A DNA stretch of 64,000 nucleotides from an uncultured Hyphomicrobiales bacterium (GCA_903878085.1 CAIRGJ010000008.1:124001-188000), one strand, 5' to 3'. Counted from the first letter of the stretch, positions 21,454 to 30,430 are shown. Made by a program: numbers and translations. The notes: generated by a model not told the origin, from the letters alone.

Positions 21454-21678
21454 GCCGTCAGCCGTCAAAGCGCGATCAGTCGTTATGGGCAAATTCAACC
21501 GCGAGCCACCCTTCCTCCCACGAGGGCTGTTGTATAAGAGAATCGCCACCGAAACGTGCCGATAGTTCCCAGGAGCGAATCGGCGGCATGGAACGTGGCG
21601 ATGTTTCGTTGATCCAAAAATCGCGATCTGACACTTTATCGACGCAAGCGCGGGCAGGCATTTCAACCGGAGCAGGGA

Positions 21679-23208
21679 ATGGTCAATCGATTGGCGACGG
21701 CGCAATTCACCGTGGCGATGTGGCGTTGGCGGCCTGCCGCCATCGTAACACTCGCGGCGATGGCCGCGCTTACGGCGCTGACCGCCGACGCCGGTGCGAG
21801 ACAAGCACGCCCCGCGCCACCCCAAGAGACGACGGCGCCGCGCGATGCAGGCGAGCCGATCATGGCGATCGTGTCGATCAAGACCCAGCAGGTCACTTTA
21901 TACGACGCCGACGGTTGGATCCTGCGTGCGCCGGTATCGACCGGCGTCGGGGGGCGCGAGACGCCAGCCGGCGTCTTCGCCGTCATCGAGAAGGACAAGG
22001 ACCACCACTCGAGCATGTATGACGATGCCTGGATGCCGAACATGCAGCGAATCACCTGGAACGGCGTCGCACTGCACGGCGGGCCGCTGCCCGGATATGC
22101 GGCCTCGCATGGCTGCGTGCGCATGCCCTTCGGCTTTGCGGAGAAGCTGTTCGACAAGACACGGATCGGGATGCGGGTGATCATCTCGCCGAACGACGCG
22201 GCCCCGGTCGAGTTTTCCCACCCGGCGCTATTCATGCCGAATGCGGAGGCCGTCGCGGCTGCTCCGGCGCGTGCCGAGACGCTCGCCCGTGAGGCCGTGG
22301 AGGCCGCCAAGGCGGCCGCCGAGGCGAAGAAAGCCGCCGTGACAGCGGCGCGCGAGGCCAAATCGATCACGGCGTCGCTGCGCAAGCTGGAATTGCGCAA
22401 GAGGAGCGCTGACGCCGAGCTCGCGTCCGCCGACAAGGCACTCGACGCACCAAAAACGGACCAAGCCAAGGCGCGGGCCGAGGACCGGAAGCAGAAGGCC
22501 GCGGCCAAGGCCACTGAAGCGGTGACGCAGCTCGACACCGCCACGGCCGACGCGAAGTCAAAACTCGACGCCGCTGCCGCCGCAAAGGACGCCGCCAAGG
22601 CGGCCGACACCAAGAAGGCCACCGCCGCCAAGGCAGCGAACGAAGCAAAGCTCGCGCTCGATCCGGTTTCGATCTACATCAGCCGCGCGACGCAGAAGCT
22701 TTACGTGCGACGCAATACGCATAAGAAGTGGCCCGACGGTGGGGAAGTGTTCGACGCGACCATCGAGGTTCCGGTCACGGTCCGCGATCCAGACAAACGG
22801 ATTGGAACGCATGTGTTCACCGCGATGGCGCGCAACGACGCGGGCCTGCGCTGGACCGCAGTCACGATCGACAACGCGGACGACGCCAAGAACGCGCTCG
22901 ACCGCATCACCATCCCGCAGGATGTGCTCGATCACATCGGGCCGACCGCATTGCCGCGATCCTCAATCGTCGTCTCGGACGAGCCGCTGAGCAGCGAGAC
23001 GAACTATCGCACCGAGTTCGTCGCGGTGCTGAGCAACCAGCCCCAGGGTGGCTTCATAACGCGCGAGCGTTCGACCGATGTCCTCGTTGCGAGCGACAAC
23101 GTCCGGAACGACGACGGCTTCTCTTTTTTCCAGCGCAACTGGGACTTCCAAACTGGCAATACGCGTCGGCGCGGCGACTATCATCGGATGCAACAGTTCT
23201 GGCGGTAA
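21679..23208 (+). CDS. L,D-transpeptidase (YkuD) with long Ala/Lys coiled region
   Basis: A 509-residue protein with a basic N-terminus and one hydrophobic segment (about 19-38, signal or anchor). The YkuD catalytic domain (about 60-172) has His133 and the SHGCVRM motif with nucleophile Cys146 and Arg148. Residues about 190-325 are an Ala/Lys/Glu-rich heptad-like region. A folded C-terminal domain without recognised family follows. It would make 3-3 peptidoglycan cross-links or attach proteins to the stem peptide in the periplasm. It is transcribed against the dcw cluster, between murC and murG, so it is an insertion into conserved order. Start ATG 21679 follows a GGAG. Confidence 0.85.
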   Translation: MVNRLATAQFTVAMWRWRPAAIVTLAAMAALTALTADAGARQARPAPPQETTAPRDAGEPIMAIVSIKTQQVTLYDADGWILRAPVSTGVGGRETPAGVFAVIEKDKDHHSSMYDDAWMPNMQRITWNGVALHGGPLPGYAASHGCVRMPFGFAEKLFDKTRIGMRVIISPNDAAPVEFSHPALFMPNAEAVAAAPARAETLAREAVEAAKAAAEAKKAAVTAAREAKSITASLRKLELRKRSADAELASADKALDAPKTDQAKARAEDRKQKAAAKATEAVTQLDTATADAKSKLDAAAAAKDAAKAADTKKATAAKAANEAKLALDPVSIYISRATQKLYVRRNTHKKWPDGGEVFDATIEVPVTVRDPDKRIGTHVFTAMARNDAGLRWTAVTIDNADDAKNALDRITIPQDVLDHIGPTALPRSSIVVSDEPLSSETNYRTEFVAVLSNQPQGGFITRERSTDVLVASDNVRNDDGFSFFQRNWDFQTGNTRRRGDYHRMQQFWR

Positions 23209-23355
23209 GAAGCGGCACGCCGCGCGTAGGCCGCGTTGTCAGGCCGCCCCGGGATCTCCGCTTTTTGGGGGAAGAAGCGGACATCGTAATAAACGGACGT
23301 AATGTCCGCTTCGGGTCAATCGCGACGGAGCCCTTCTGCGCTAGGACCGCACCGT

Positions 23356-23376
23356 GTCCGCTTCGCCCCGAAAGCG
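23356..23376 (+). repeat. 21-bp direct repeat, right copy
   Basis: Exact partner of 21433-21453, 1,903 bp apart. The 321-bp gap 23209-23529 around it also contains AAGCGGACAT and ATGTCCGCTT (23273-23312), partial members of the same family in both orientations. No gene is seen in the gap. Confidence 0.7.
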
Positions 23377-23529
23377 ACTTCCCAATGCATCACCCCGCAA
23401 TGATGCTCGGCGGCCAACGGCACCCGTAGCGGACGGCATGTCATCGCGTGGACACTGAGTGTCAGATTCAAACCACCAGGTCCGCGCTCGCGCGGGAATG
23501 CGCGGATGAATCGACCGGCCACCTGAATA

Positions 23530-24630
23530 CTATAGTCCCGCCACTTTCATTACCAAATCCGCCAGCCGCTCGGCGGCGTCGGTGGCGCCGGCCGATTTGG
23601 CCGCCTCGGCCATGCGGGAAAGCTGCGCCGGGTCGGCGGCGAGGCGGGTGATCTCCGCCGCCAGCCGCTCGGGGGTGAAGTCGCGCTGCTCGATTCTGAT
23701 TGCACCGCCTGCTTCCTGAAGCACGCCGGCATTGTGGAACTGATCCTGGTCCAGCGCATGCGGCAGCGGCACCAGAATCGAGGGCCGGCCGATGGCGGAC
23801 AACTCCGCCACCGTCGACGCGCCGGAGCGCGCGATCACCAGATGGGCACCGGCGATGCGCGCCGGCAGATCGGAAAAGAACGCGGCGACCTCGGCGGCGA
23901 CGCCGAGCTTGGCGTAGGCGCCCTCTACGTCGGCAATATCTTCGGCGCGCGCCTGCTGCGTCACCGACAGCCGCACCAGGAGTGCGACCGGAATACGCTC
24001 GAACGCCTTGGGCACGATCTCCGACATCACCCGCGCGCCCTGGCTGCCGCCGAACACCAGCAGGCGGATTTTTTCGTTCAATGCGGGCGCGGCGTAAGGC
24101 ACGTGCGAGGCTTCGATCACGACAGGCCGCACCGGATTGCCGGTGAAGGTAATTTTGCCTTGCAGGCGCGGATCGACGCGCGTCAGCTTCGGAAAGCTGG
24201 TGGCGATGGCGGTGACGCGCGAGGCCAGAGCGCGGTTGGCACGGCCCATAACGCCGTTCTGTTCGTGCAGCACGGTCGGCACGGAGCGCAAGCTCGCCGC
24301 CAGCAGCGGCGGCACGGTCGGATAGCCGCCAAAGCCGACCACCACCGCGGGACGGATGCGGCCGATCAGCGTCCAGGCTTTGGCGATGCCGAGCGCCAGC
24401 AGGACGCCGGTTTTCGCCAGCGCGATCGGGTTGCGGCCGCGCACGGTGGCGCTGGGAATGAGGTGCACGTTGCGCGCCGGGAATTTGTAATGAGCGGCGC
24501 GATGGTCGGTGGCGAGATCGACGGTAACACCGCGCTTGTTGAGCGCCACGGCGAGGGCTTCGGCTGGAAACAGATGGCCGCCGGTGCCGCCGGCCGCGAG
24601 CAGCACGAGCGGCGGCGCGCCGGAAGACAT
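23530..24630 (-). CDS. murG: Undecaprenyl-diphospho-muramoylpentapeptide GlcNAc transferase
   Basis: A 366-residue GT-B glycosyltransferase forming lipid II at the inner face of the membrane. LAAGGTGGHLFPAEALA (glycine-rich loop 1), HEQNGVMGRANRALAS, VFGGSQGARVMSEIVP, ARSGASTVAELSAIGRPSILVPLPHALDQDQ (UDP-GlcNAc site). The ATG overlaps the ftsW TAA by one base, indicating coupling. Followed by the oppositely oriented L,D-transpeptidase instead of murC. Confidence 0.95.
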   Translation of the reverse strand: MSSGAPPLVLLAAGGTGGHLFPAEALAVALNKRGVTVDLATDHRAAHYKFPARNVHLIPSATVRGRNPIALAKTGVLLALGIAKAWTLIGRIRPAVVVGFGGYPTVPPLLAASLRSVPTVLHEQNGVMGRANRALASRVTAIATSFPKLTRVDPRLQGKITFTGNPVRPVVIEASHVPYAAPALNEKIRLLVFGGSQGARVMSEIVPKAFERIPVALLVRLSVTQQARAEDIADVEGAYAKLGVAAEVAAFFSDLPARIAGAHLVIARSGASTVAELSAIGRPSILVPLPHALDQDQFHNAGVLQEAGGAIRIEQRDFTPERLAAEITRLAADPAQLSRMAEAAKSAGATDAAERLADLVMKVAGL

Positions 24631-25778
24631 TAAATCAAACTCCCCGCCGGCAGCGGGTCGGGCGCCAGCATGGCCGCGCGCGGTTGCTCGCGCGTGAGAG
24701 CCAGCAGCATGCCCATGGCATAGCTAAGCGAGATCATCGACGAGCCGCCGTAGGAAATGAATGGCAGCGTCATGCCCTTGGCCGGAATCAAATGCAGATT
24801 GACCGACATATTGATCGCCGACTGGGTTGCGAACAGCATGGTCAGGCCGGCGGCGGCAAAGCGCGGGAACGGATCGTCGTTGCGCATGGCGCGGATCAAC
24901 GCGCGGATGACGATGAAGGCGAACAGCGACACCAGCACCAGACACAGCGCGACGCCGAACTCTTCCGCCGCCACCGCGAACACGAAGTCGGTGTGGCTCT
25001 CCGGCAGCAAACGCTTCACCGTGCCCTCGCCCGGGCCCTGGCCGAACCAGCCGCCGCGCATGAAGCTCTCGGTGGCGATGTCGATGTTGAAGGTGTCGCC
25101 CGAGGCCGGATCGAGAAAGCGCTGGATGCGGCGCGCAACGTGCGGCACCGTGAAGTAGGCGCTGAGCAATCCTAAGCCCGCGATGCCGGCGATACCGAAC
25201 ATCCAGACCAGGCGCATGCCGGCCATGAAGAACAGCGCGCTCCACACCAGCACGATCAGCATGGTCTGGCCGAAATCCGGCTGGATGACGAGCAGCGCCA
25301 CCACCAGCAGCAGCATCGCGAGGGCGATGGCGTTGGCCGGCATGTCGGGGCGCCTGGCCGATTCGCCGAACAGCCAGGCGATCAGAATGACGAAAGCGGG
25401 TTTAAGAAATTCCGACGGCTGGATATTGACGCCGAACAAGATCAGCCAGCGCTTGGCGCCCTTGATCTCGGCGCCGAAATGCGGCGTCGCTGCCACCATG
25501 ACCAGGCTGATGGCGAACACCACGATCGACAGCCGGCGGATCTGCTGCGGCGAGAGAAACGACACCGCCAGCATGATGGCGATGGAGGGAAACAGAAACA
25601 GAATGTGGCGGTTGACGAAATAGAACGGATCGAGCCCGAGGCGGCCGGCGACCGGGGGGCTGGCCGCCAGCGACAGCACCACGCCGGTGAGCATCAGCGC
25701 GCCGATGGCGCCGAGCGTCAGCCGGTCGATGGTCCACCACCATTCGCCGAACGGCGTGCGGGTCGCGCGCGAAACCAT
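24630..25778 (-). CDS. ftsW: Septal peptidoglycan polymerase FtsW
   Basis: A 382-residue SEDS-family polytopic protein with about 10 membrane segments. GAKRWLILFGVNIQPSEFLKP carries the conserved region before the catalytic aspartate loop; VIQPDFGQTMLI, HTDFVFAVAAEEFG and GMTLPFISYGGSSM are family landmarks. It polymerises glycan strands with FtsI at the septum. The ATG at 25778 is chosen over a TTG at 25790. The preceding gap of 107 bp separates it from the inserted hydrolase gene. Confidence 0.94.
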   Translation of the reverse strand: MVSRATRTPFGEWWWTIDRLTLGAIGALMLTGVVLSLAASPPVAGRLGLDPFYFVNRHILFLFPSIAIMLAVSFLSPQQIRRLSIVVFAISLVMVAATPHFGAEIKGAKRWLILFGVNIQPSEFLKPAFVILIAWLFGESARRPDMPANAIALAMLLLVVALLVIQPDFGQTMLIVLVWSALFFMAGMRLVWMFGIAGIAGLGLLSAYFTVPHVARRIQRFLDPASGDTFNIDIATESFMRGGWFGQGPGEGTVKRLLPESHTDFVFAVAAEEFGVALCLVLVSLFAFIVIRALIRAMRNDDPFPRFAAAGLTMLFATQSAINMSVNLHLIPAKGMTLPFISYGGSSMISLSYAMGMLLALTREQPRAAMLAPDPLPAGSLI

Positions 25779-25885
25779 GAGAGTCCCCAAGGAAACTACT
25801 GCCGCCGGGCGGCCCGATAGTCCTGCCCCAATATGGTTTCCCGCGGCTTAACAATGTGTTGCTGGGCGGCGGCGGGCGCCGAAGA

Positions 25886-26488
25886 TCAGGGCAAAACGCC
25901 GAAATGCTTGGCCAGATCGGCCGGCATCATGTCGGGCGGTGCCCGGTCGAAGGTGACGCCGGCCAGTTGCAAGGCGCGCGCAATCAGCGACACGCAGCCC
26001 GGTTTGCCGGTGTCCGGTACGCGCAAACGGTCGCCAAGCACGACCGAGAGGGCGAGCAGCAGAAAACCCGCGAGATCGTAGCGCTGGCCGAGACACCCGG
26101 TGGCGTATCGCGCCGCCTCGCGCCGCGCATCCTCGCTCAGGTCGAGCCGTACATAGCAGAAGTCGGTGTCGCGGTATTTCTCGATGCCGCACAGGCCGAC
26201 GCCTCGCGCATGCACTTCAAGCAGATGGCCGGCATCGTTGACCACCAGCGCGGCATGGCTCCAATAACCGTAGCGCAGGTCGTCGTTGCGGAAGCGAGCC
26301 CAGGCGAAGAGCCGGATCGCCCGGCCGAGCCAGCCAGGTCCGCGGATGAGAATGACGTCACCAGGGCGCAAGCCGGTGACGATCTCGCCGGGCGGGCAAC
26401 GGACGTAATCGCACGCCATGCGCCCGCCGAACGGCGCGGCCGTTCCGGTATGTTCAACCGGCGTCGCAACAACGGCGGACCTCGTCAT
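25886..26488 (-). CDS. YiiX/YebB-like permuted papain-fold cysteine hydrolase
   Basis: A 200-residue protein. GDVILIRGPGWLGRAIRLF near the N-terminus, then YWSHAALVV (candidate catalytic His, about 79), CLGQRYDLAGFLLLAL, and GKPGCVSLIARAL (candidate nucleophile Cys, about 167). This order, His before Cys, is the circularly permuted NlpC/P60-like arrangement (YiiX, LRAT relatives). Such enzymes hydrolyse amide or ester bonds of peptides or lipids. There is no signal peptide. The start ATG 26488 is 2 bp from the LamG gene's stop, so it is the last gene of the four-gene insert. Confidence 0.75.
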   Translation of the reverse strand: MTRSAVVATPVEHTGTAAPFGGRMACDYVRCPPGEIVTGLRPGDVILIRGPGWLGRAIRLFAWARFRNDDLRYGYWSHAALVVNDAGHLLEVHARGVGLCGIEKYRDTDFCYVRLDLSEDARREAARYATGCLGQRYDLAGFLLLALSVVLGDRLRVPDTGKPGCVSLIARALQLAGVTFDRAPPDMMPADLAKHFGVLP

Positions 26489-26490
26489 CG

Positions 26491-27503
26491 TCAGCCCGCC
26501 GGTACGGTTGTTTTCCCGCTACCGTCATTGAAATGCGTCAATATATCCCCATCCGAAAGCACGTCATTGTAGATCGCGACATCCTGGATCGTGCCGTTGA
26601 ACGGAAACAATGGAAAGGATGCGTCGGGCCCCCCCGGCGTGCGCGGCAGGAACCATGGCACTCCGACGCCGATCACCAATGGCGACAGCGTGTTGGGCGC
26701 GTAAGTCCCCCCCCCAACGGCGTTAGCACCGACGCGGGATTGCCGTTGATGAAGAGTGTGGCATTGTTGGTATCGTTGACTGTCAGCACGACGTGCGTGG
26801 ACTGCTCCAGGGTCGCAGCTCCGCCGGTGACGAGGACGAATGCCGAGGCCCCTGCGACGCCCAGTTCCGCCTCCCAATTGCCGGCTTCGTTGACGTCGAT
26901 GGCAAAGCCGGTGAAAGCCGTCCCTGTGATATTGCGGGAATCGATAATCACGTGGAACGCCGGCGACGCTGCGGCACTCCACTCCGGCTGCACCCAGCAT
27001 TCGACGGTGAAGGGCGGCGCCGGATTGATGACGCCGTTGACCGGCACGGTGACGAAACCACCATTGACCTGCATGCCGGTCGCGAGGACGTTGGGATCGT
27101 TACCGGGCTGTACGGCGTCGCCCTTCACGATGGACACGACACCAAGCGCCAGCGAGCCGAGCGCTGGCGCGCTATCGACACCTGCGGCGACCTGGAACCC
27201 GGGACAGGGAAACAAATCCGGCGCGTTGCCCTTGTGCGTATAGTGGCCGGTGTGGCCGCCGACGATGTCGGCCGCTTTTGCGGTGGCGACCGGGTTGGCC
27301 GCCGTGGCCGACGGCTCATTCAAGGGCCAATAGGCAACGGCCGAACTATTGCCGGTAACGTCGCCGCTGTATTGGGTGAAGGGTGTGGGCGGCGGCGGGA
27401 CATCCCCGAGGCCATGTGTGTGGAACGCACAGCCGACGAAGCAGAATGTCCCGATCAGAGCGAGAAGCGCGATGGGCACGAAAACGAGCAGGGACGCAGT
27501 CAT
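26491..27503 (-). pseudogene. LamG/concanavalin-like putative lipoprotein, frameshifted at a C9 tract
   Basis: The first frame (27503 down to about 26707) encodes a hydrophobic N-terminus ending FVGC (Cys25), then a LamG-like beta-sandwich: VAYWPLNEPSATAANP, PFTVECWVQPEW, HVVLTVNDTNNATLFINGNPA. The fold finishes in another frame: VIGVGVPWFLP, FNGTIQDVAIYNDVLSDGDILTHF. The switch point is the G9 run (26707-26715 on +). The span is 1,013 bases; one added base gives 338 codons, so the intact protein would be 337 residues. The signal is odd: no Lys/Arg before the hydrophobic core and Phe at the lipobox -3 position. It could be a sequencing error, a real lesion or a phase switch. Confidence 0.75.
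26707..26715. repeat. Nine-base C homopolymer inside the LamG gene
   Basis: Nine consecutive C on the + strand (G9 in the coding sense) exactly where the reading frame of the LamG protein breaks. Runs of this length are prone to slippage in replication and in sequencing. Confidence 0.9.
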
Positions 27504-27589
27504 AGCTTACCCCCAAGTCGCGCGTGCGCATGTGGACGTGGAAGACGAACCACTTCAGCAGCGCTGCGAAAACCGAATACGAAATCTTG

Positions 27590-27643
27590 AACTTATTCTT
27601 GAGCGAACAACGAATAAGTTACTATCCTAAATTGCAATGTCAA
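27590..27643 (-). promoter_or_regulatory. Promoter with overlapping palindrome upstream of the LamG gene
   Basis: On the minus strand a perfect -35 TTGACA (27643-27638), 16-bp spacer, and TAACTT (27621-27616) as -10. AACTTATTC (27590-27598 on +) and GAATAAGTT (27612-27620) form a perfect 9-bp inverted repeat covering the -10 and start region, an expected repressor position. The surrounding DNA is far more AT-rich than the window. The elements begin 7 bp after the lgt stop and lie 87-140 bp before the LamG start. Confidence 0.55.
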
Positions 27644-27649
27644 TTGAGG

Positions 27650-28390
27650 CTATTTCCCTCCCCACAGCCATACGCAAAGCCCGGCCAGCAGCGCCGCCGT
27701 GACGAGAACAGCGGAGGTCTTTTGGACGGCGGCGTTCTCGTCGTCGCCCTCGTCGCGCAGCTTTTGCAGGAAGATGCGGCCGGCCGGTTGGAGCACGAAG
27801 ACCGCACAAGCCACCGCGCCCGAAGGGGGCGAGGCACTGCGCCATGCCAGCATGAGCAACAGCACAAAGGCGGCCCATGCCATCTCTACCAATTGGCTCG
27901 GAAAGCGCCGGCGCCATACGCCACAATGATCGGGCAAGTTGACGCCACACCAGTGATCAGTCGGGAGCCCATAGCAGCACCCGTTCAAGAGACATCCTGC
28001 TTTGGCCACGGCGATGCCGCCCAGCATGCCGAGAACGAGCGCATCCATGAACGGCGCGAACGGCAGATCGAGCGCCCACAACAGCGGGATGGAGCCGGCG
28101 ACTATGCCAAAAAACCCGCCGTGAAGCGCCAGCCCGCCTTCCGAGCGGCGCAGGATGCGGGCCGGGTCGCGCCTGAAGTGTTCCCAGTGACGGGCAACGT
28201 AAAACAGCCGCGCGCCGACGAAAGCGGGGACGAACGAAAGAACGATCGCCAGCGCTGTGCGGTCGGGGTCTAGGCCGTCCGCTTGCGCGAGATGGACGGC
28301 AAGAAACACGGTGACCAGCAGGGCCGCATAGATCATGACGTGGTAGCTGTGCAGAACGAACCCGTGCCAGACGAACAAAATGGGGCGCAT
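27650..28390 (-). CDS. Divergent prolipoprotein diacylglyceryl transferase (Lgt family)
   Basis: A 246-residue polytopic membrane protein. GGLALHGGFFG keeps the HGG motif of Lgt. The signature region reads AKAGCLLNGCCYG where housekeeping Lgt has GRIGNF-NGELWG, so the essential Arg is Lys and other signature positions are Cys. GCCYG variants form a known side branch of PF01790. The reaction expected is transfer of diacylglycerol to a lipobox cysteine. It starts 2 bp after the lspA-like gene and lies directly upstream of a putative lipoprotein gene. The N-terminal extension of the frame is antisense to nothing useful and the start ATG 28390 is clear. Confidence 0.82.
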   Translation of the reverse strand: MRPILFVWHGFVLHSYHVMIYAALLVTVFLAVHLAQADGLDPDRTALAIVLSFVPAFVGARLFYVARHWEHFRRDPARILRRSEGGLALHGGFFGIVAGSIPLLWALDLPFAPFMDALVLGMLGGIAVAKAGCLLNGCCYGLPTDHWCGVNLPDHCGVWRRRFPSQLVEMAWAAFVLLLMLAWRSASPPSGAVACAVFVLQPAGRIFLQKLRDEGDDENAAVQKTSAVLVTAALLAGLCVWLWGGK

Positions 28391-28392
28391 AC

Positions 28393-28818
28393 CTACACCA
28401 AAACCCACAGCGCGAGCGCAAGGCCACCGACAATCGCAAGGTCGGCCAAATTGAATACCCACGGATAGATCGCGATGAAATCGACGGCGCCGCCGCGCTG
28501 CAGGCGGTCCATCAAATTGCCGGTGATGCCGCCGACCGCCATGCCGATGCCGACGGCGGCGACGGTGCCCTGCGCCAGCGGTCCTTGCGACAGCGACAAC
28601 AGCGCGAGCGCGGCGCATAAAATCCATACGCCGACGATCAGCCAACGCGCCCGCAAGGGCATGACGGCCGCGCGCCGATTGAGAATGCAGCGGATCGCAA
28701 AGAACGCCCGCGGCCCCGGCGTATCGCGCCAGCGCGGCTGGGCCAAAACATGGCGCTTGCTCAACTGATCGGCGAGAACAACGGCGGCGCCCGCGACCAA
28801 AGGTTCAAGCCACGCCAT
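28393..28818 (-). CDS. Signal peptidase II-like protein (second LspA)
   Basis: A 141-residue protein with about four membrane segments. GNLMDRLQRGGAVDFIAIYP and VFNLADLAIVGG carry the two catalytic aspartates of LspA. The central LNRRAAV replaces the usual N-x-GAAF motif, so it is divergent. The ATG at 28818 has a perfect AGGAGG 6 bases upstream, the best ribosome site in the cluster. First of the insert, 84 bp downstream of murD. Alternatively it could be the only LspA of the organism, but the dcw position and divergence argue for an accessory copy. Confidence 0.82.
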   Translation of the reverse strand: MAWLEPLVAGAAVVLADQLSKRHVLAQPRWRDTPGPRAFFAIRCILNRRAAVMPLRARWLIVGVWILCAALALLSLSQGPLAQGTVAAVGIGMAVGGITGNLMDRLQRGGAVDFIAIYPWVFNLADLAIVGGLALALWVLV

Positions 28819-28902
28819 GTAGAGCCTCCTGGCGAACACCCACCCGCCGATCGCAATTTATTTCTTGATGCTACAGCGCATGGTTGCGTCTGGAAAGACG
28901 CC

Positions 28903-30321
28903 TCAGGCAATCGGCGTGACGCCCGGCAATGCCAGCACCAGGTCGCTGAAGGCTTTGCCGCGCACCTCGAAGTTCGGGTACTGGTCGAACGAGGCGCAAG
29001 CCGGCGACAGCAGCACGATCGGCTCCTTGAGGCCGGACGCCTCGGCGTCGCGCGTCGCCTGATCGATCGCCGCCGATAGCACGCCGCTGATCTCCCTAGG
29101 CACCTGGCCGTCGAGCGTCCGCGCGAAATCCTGCGCCGCCTCGCCGATCAGATAGGCTTTGCGGATGCGCGGGAAGAACTCGGCTAGGCCCGCAATGCCG
29201 CCGGTCTTCGGCTTGCCACCGGCGATCCAAAAAATATCGGGGAAGCTGGCCAGCGCCTTGGCGACCGAATCGGCATTGGTCGCTTTGGAGTCGTTGACGA
29301 ACAGCACGCTGCCGGCGGCGGTCTTCTTGCGGCCGACCTGCTGCATGCGATGCGCGAGGCCGGGAAAGCTGACCAGGCCTTTCTGGATTTCCGCGAGATC
29401 GAGCCCGAGCGCAACGCAGGCGGCAACCGCGCAGGCGGCATTCTGCGCATTATGCGCGCCGCGCAACGAACCGATGCCAGCGAGTTGCGCCACCGGATGC
29501 GCCTTGCCGCCGACGCCGAGCATGATGCGGCTGCCTTCGGCATAATAACCGTCGCGCAGCGGCCCCAGCACCGACACACGCACGACTTTTTTGCCGGCGC
29601 GTTCGATGCGCTCGGCGGCCTCGCGGGTATAGCGGTCATCGACGCCGATCACGGCGACCTGTTCGGCGGACGCCGCCAGCAGCGTCTTGATCGCGGCATA
29701 GTTCTCGATGGTGCCGTGGCGGTCGAGATGGTCTTCCGACACGTTGAGCAGAATGCCGACGGTCGGCTTCAGCGACGGCGCCAGATCGATCTGGTAGGAC
29801 GACACTTCCAGCACATAGGCGCGACCAAGTCTGCCTATTTGCGCGAACGGCTCCAGCGCCAGCACCGGCACGCCGATATTGCCGCCCATCTGCGCGTCGA
29901 TGCCGGCGCTCTTGAGCAGATGCGCGATCAGCGCGGTGGTGGTCGATTTTCCGTTGGTGCCGGTGATGGCGACCAGCGGGCACGCGGCGCCCGACATGGC
30001 CCGTTGCAGGCAGAACAGTTCGATGTCGCCGATGATCTCGACGCCGGCTTTGGTGGCGAGTTGCACCGACCAATGCGGCGTCGGATGCGTCAGCGGCACG
30101 CCGGGCGCCAGCACCAAAGCCGCGATCTTGGTCCAGTCGAGCTCGCGCAGGTCCTGCGTCGTGACGCCGGCGGCTTTTGCGGCGGCCAAGCTCTTCTCGT
30201 TATCGTCGAAAGCGATGACCTCGGCGCCGCCCTGCATCAAGGCCTTGGCCGACAGCAGCCCCGAATTGCCGAGGCCGAACACCGCGACCGTTTGCCCGAC
30301 GAAGGTGGTGATGGGGATCAT
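28903..30321 (-). CDS. murD: UDP-N-acetylmuramoylalanine--D-glutamate ligase
   Basis: A 472-residue Mur ligase. [15 protein letters not shown] (N-domain), [19 protein letters not shown] (ATP loop), [47 protein letters not shown], and [22 protein letters not shown]. Start ATG 30321 ([16 protein letters not shown]); the longer frame runs into the upstream repeat. It adds D-Glu. Normally followed by ftsW; here by the inserted lspA-lgt-LamG-hydrolase block. Confidence 0.95.
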   Translation of the reverse strand: MIPITTFVGQTVAVFGLGNSGLLSAKALMQGGAEVIAFDDNEKSLAAAKAAGVTTQDLRELDWTKIAALVLAPGVPLTHPTPHWSVQLATKAGVEIIGDIELFCLQRAMSGAACPLVAITGTNGKSTTTALIAHLLKSAGIDAQMGGNIGVPVLALEPFAQIGRLGRAYVLEVSSYQIDLAPSLKPTVGILLNVSEDHLDRHGTIENYAAIKTLLAASAEQVAVIGVDDRYTREAAERIERAGKKVVRVSVLGPLRDGYYAEGSRIMLGVGGKAHPVAQLAGIGSLRGAHNAQNAACAVAACVALGLDLAEIQKGLVSFPGLAHRMQQVGRKKTAAGSVLFVNDSKATNADSVAKALASFPDIFWIAGGKPKTGGIAGLAEFFPRIRKAYLIGEAAQDFARTLDGQVPREISGVLSAAIDQATRDAEASGLKEPIVLLSPACASFDQYPNFEVRGKAFSDLVLALPGVTPIA

Positions 30322-30326
30322 TCTCT

Positions 30327-30420
30327 GTCGTCCCGGCCGAGCGAAGCGAGGGCCGGGACCCATACTCCGCGGCCTATCGGTAGGTCAGTGGTTATGGGTC
30401 CCCGCTTTCGCGGGGACGAC
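30327..30420. repeat. Dispersed inverted repeat in the mraY-murD gap
   Basis: Outer arms GTCGTCCCGG (30327-) and GGGGACGAC (-30420) with inner arms GGGACCCATA and TATGGGTCCC. Each half also folds on itself (CCCGGCC...GGCCGGG; CCCCGC-TTTC-GCGGGG). It fills nearly all of the 109-bp gap. This is an abundant repeat type in Bradyrhizobiaceae genomes. Confidence 0.7.
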
Positions 30421-30430
30421 AACATAAGCA

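Noticed and set aside
22240-22660. CRISPR or tandem DNA repeat in the transpeptidase gene
   Set aside because: The repetition is at amino-acid level (Ala/Lys/Glu) with varied codons and no fixed unit or spacer.
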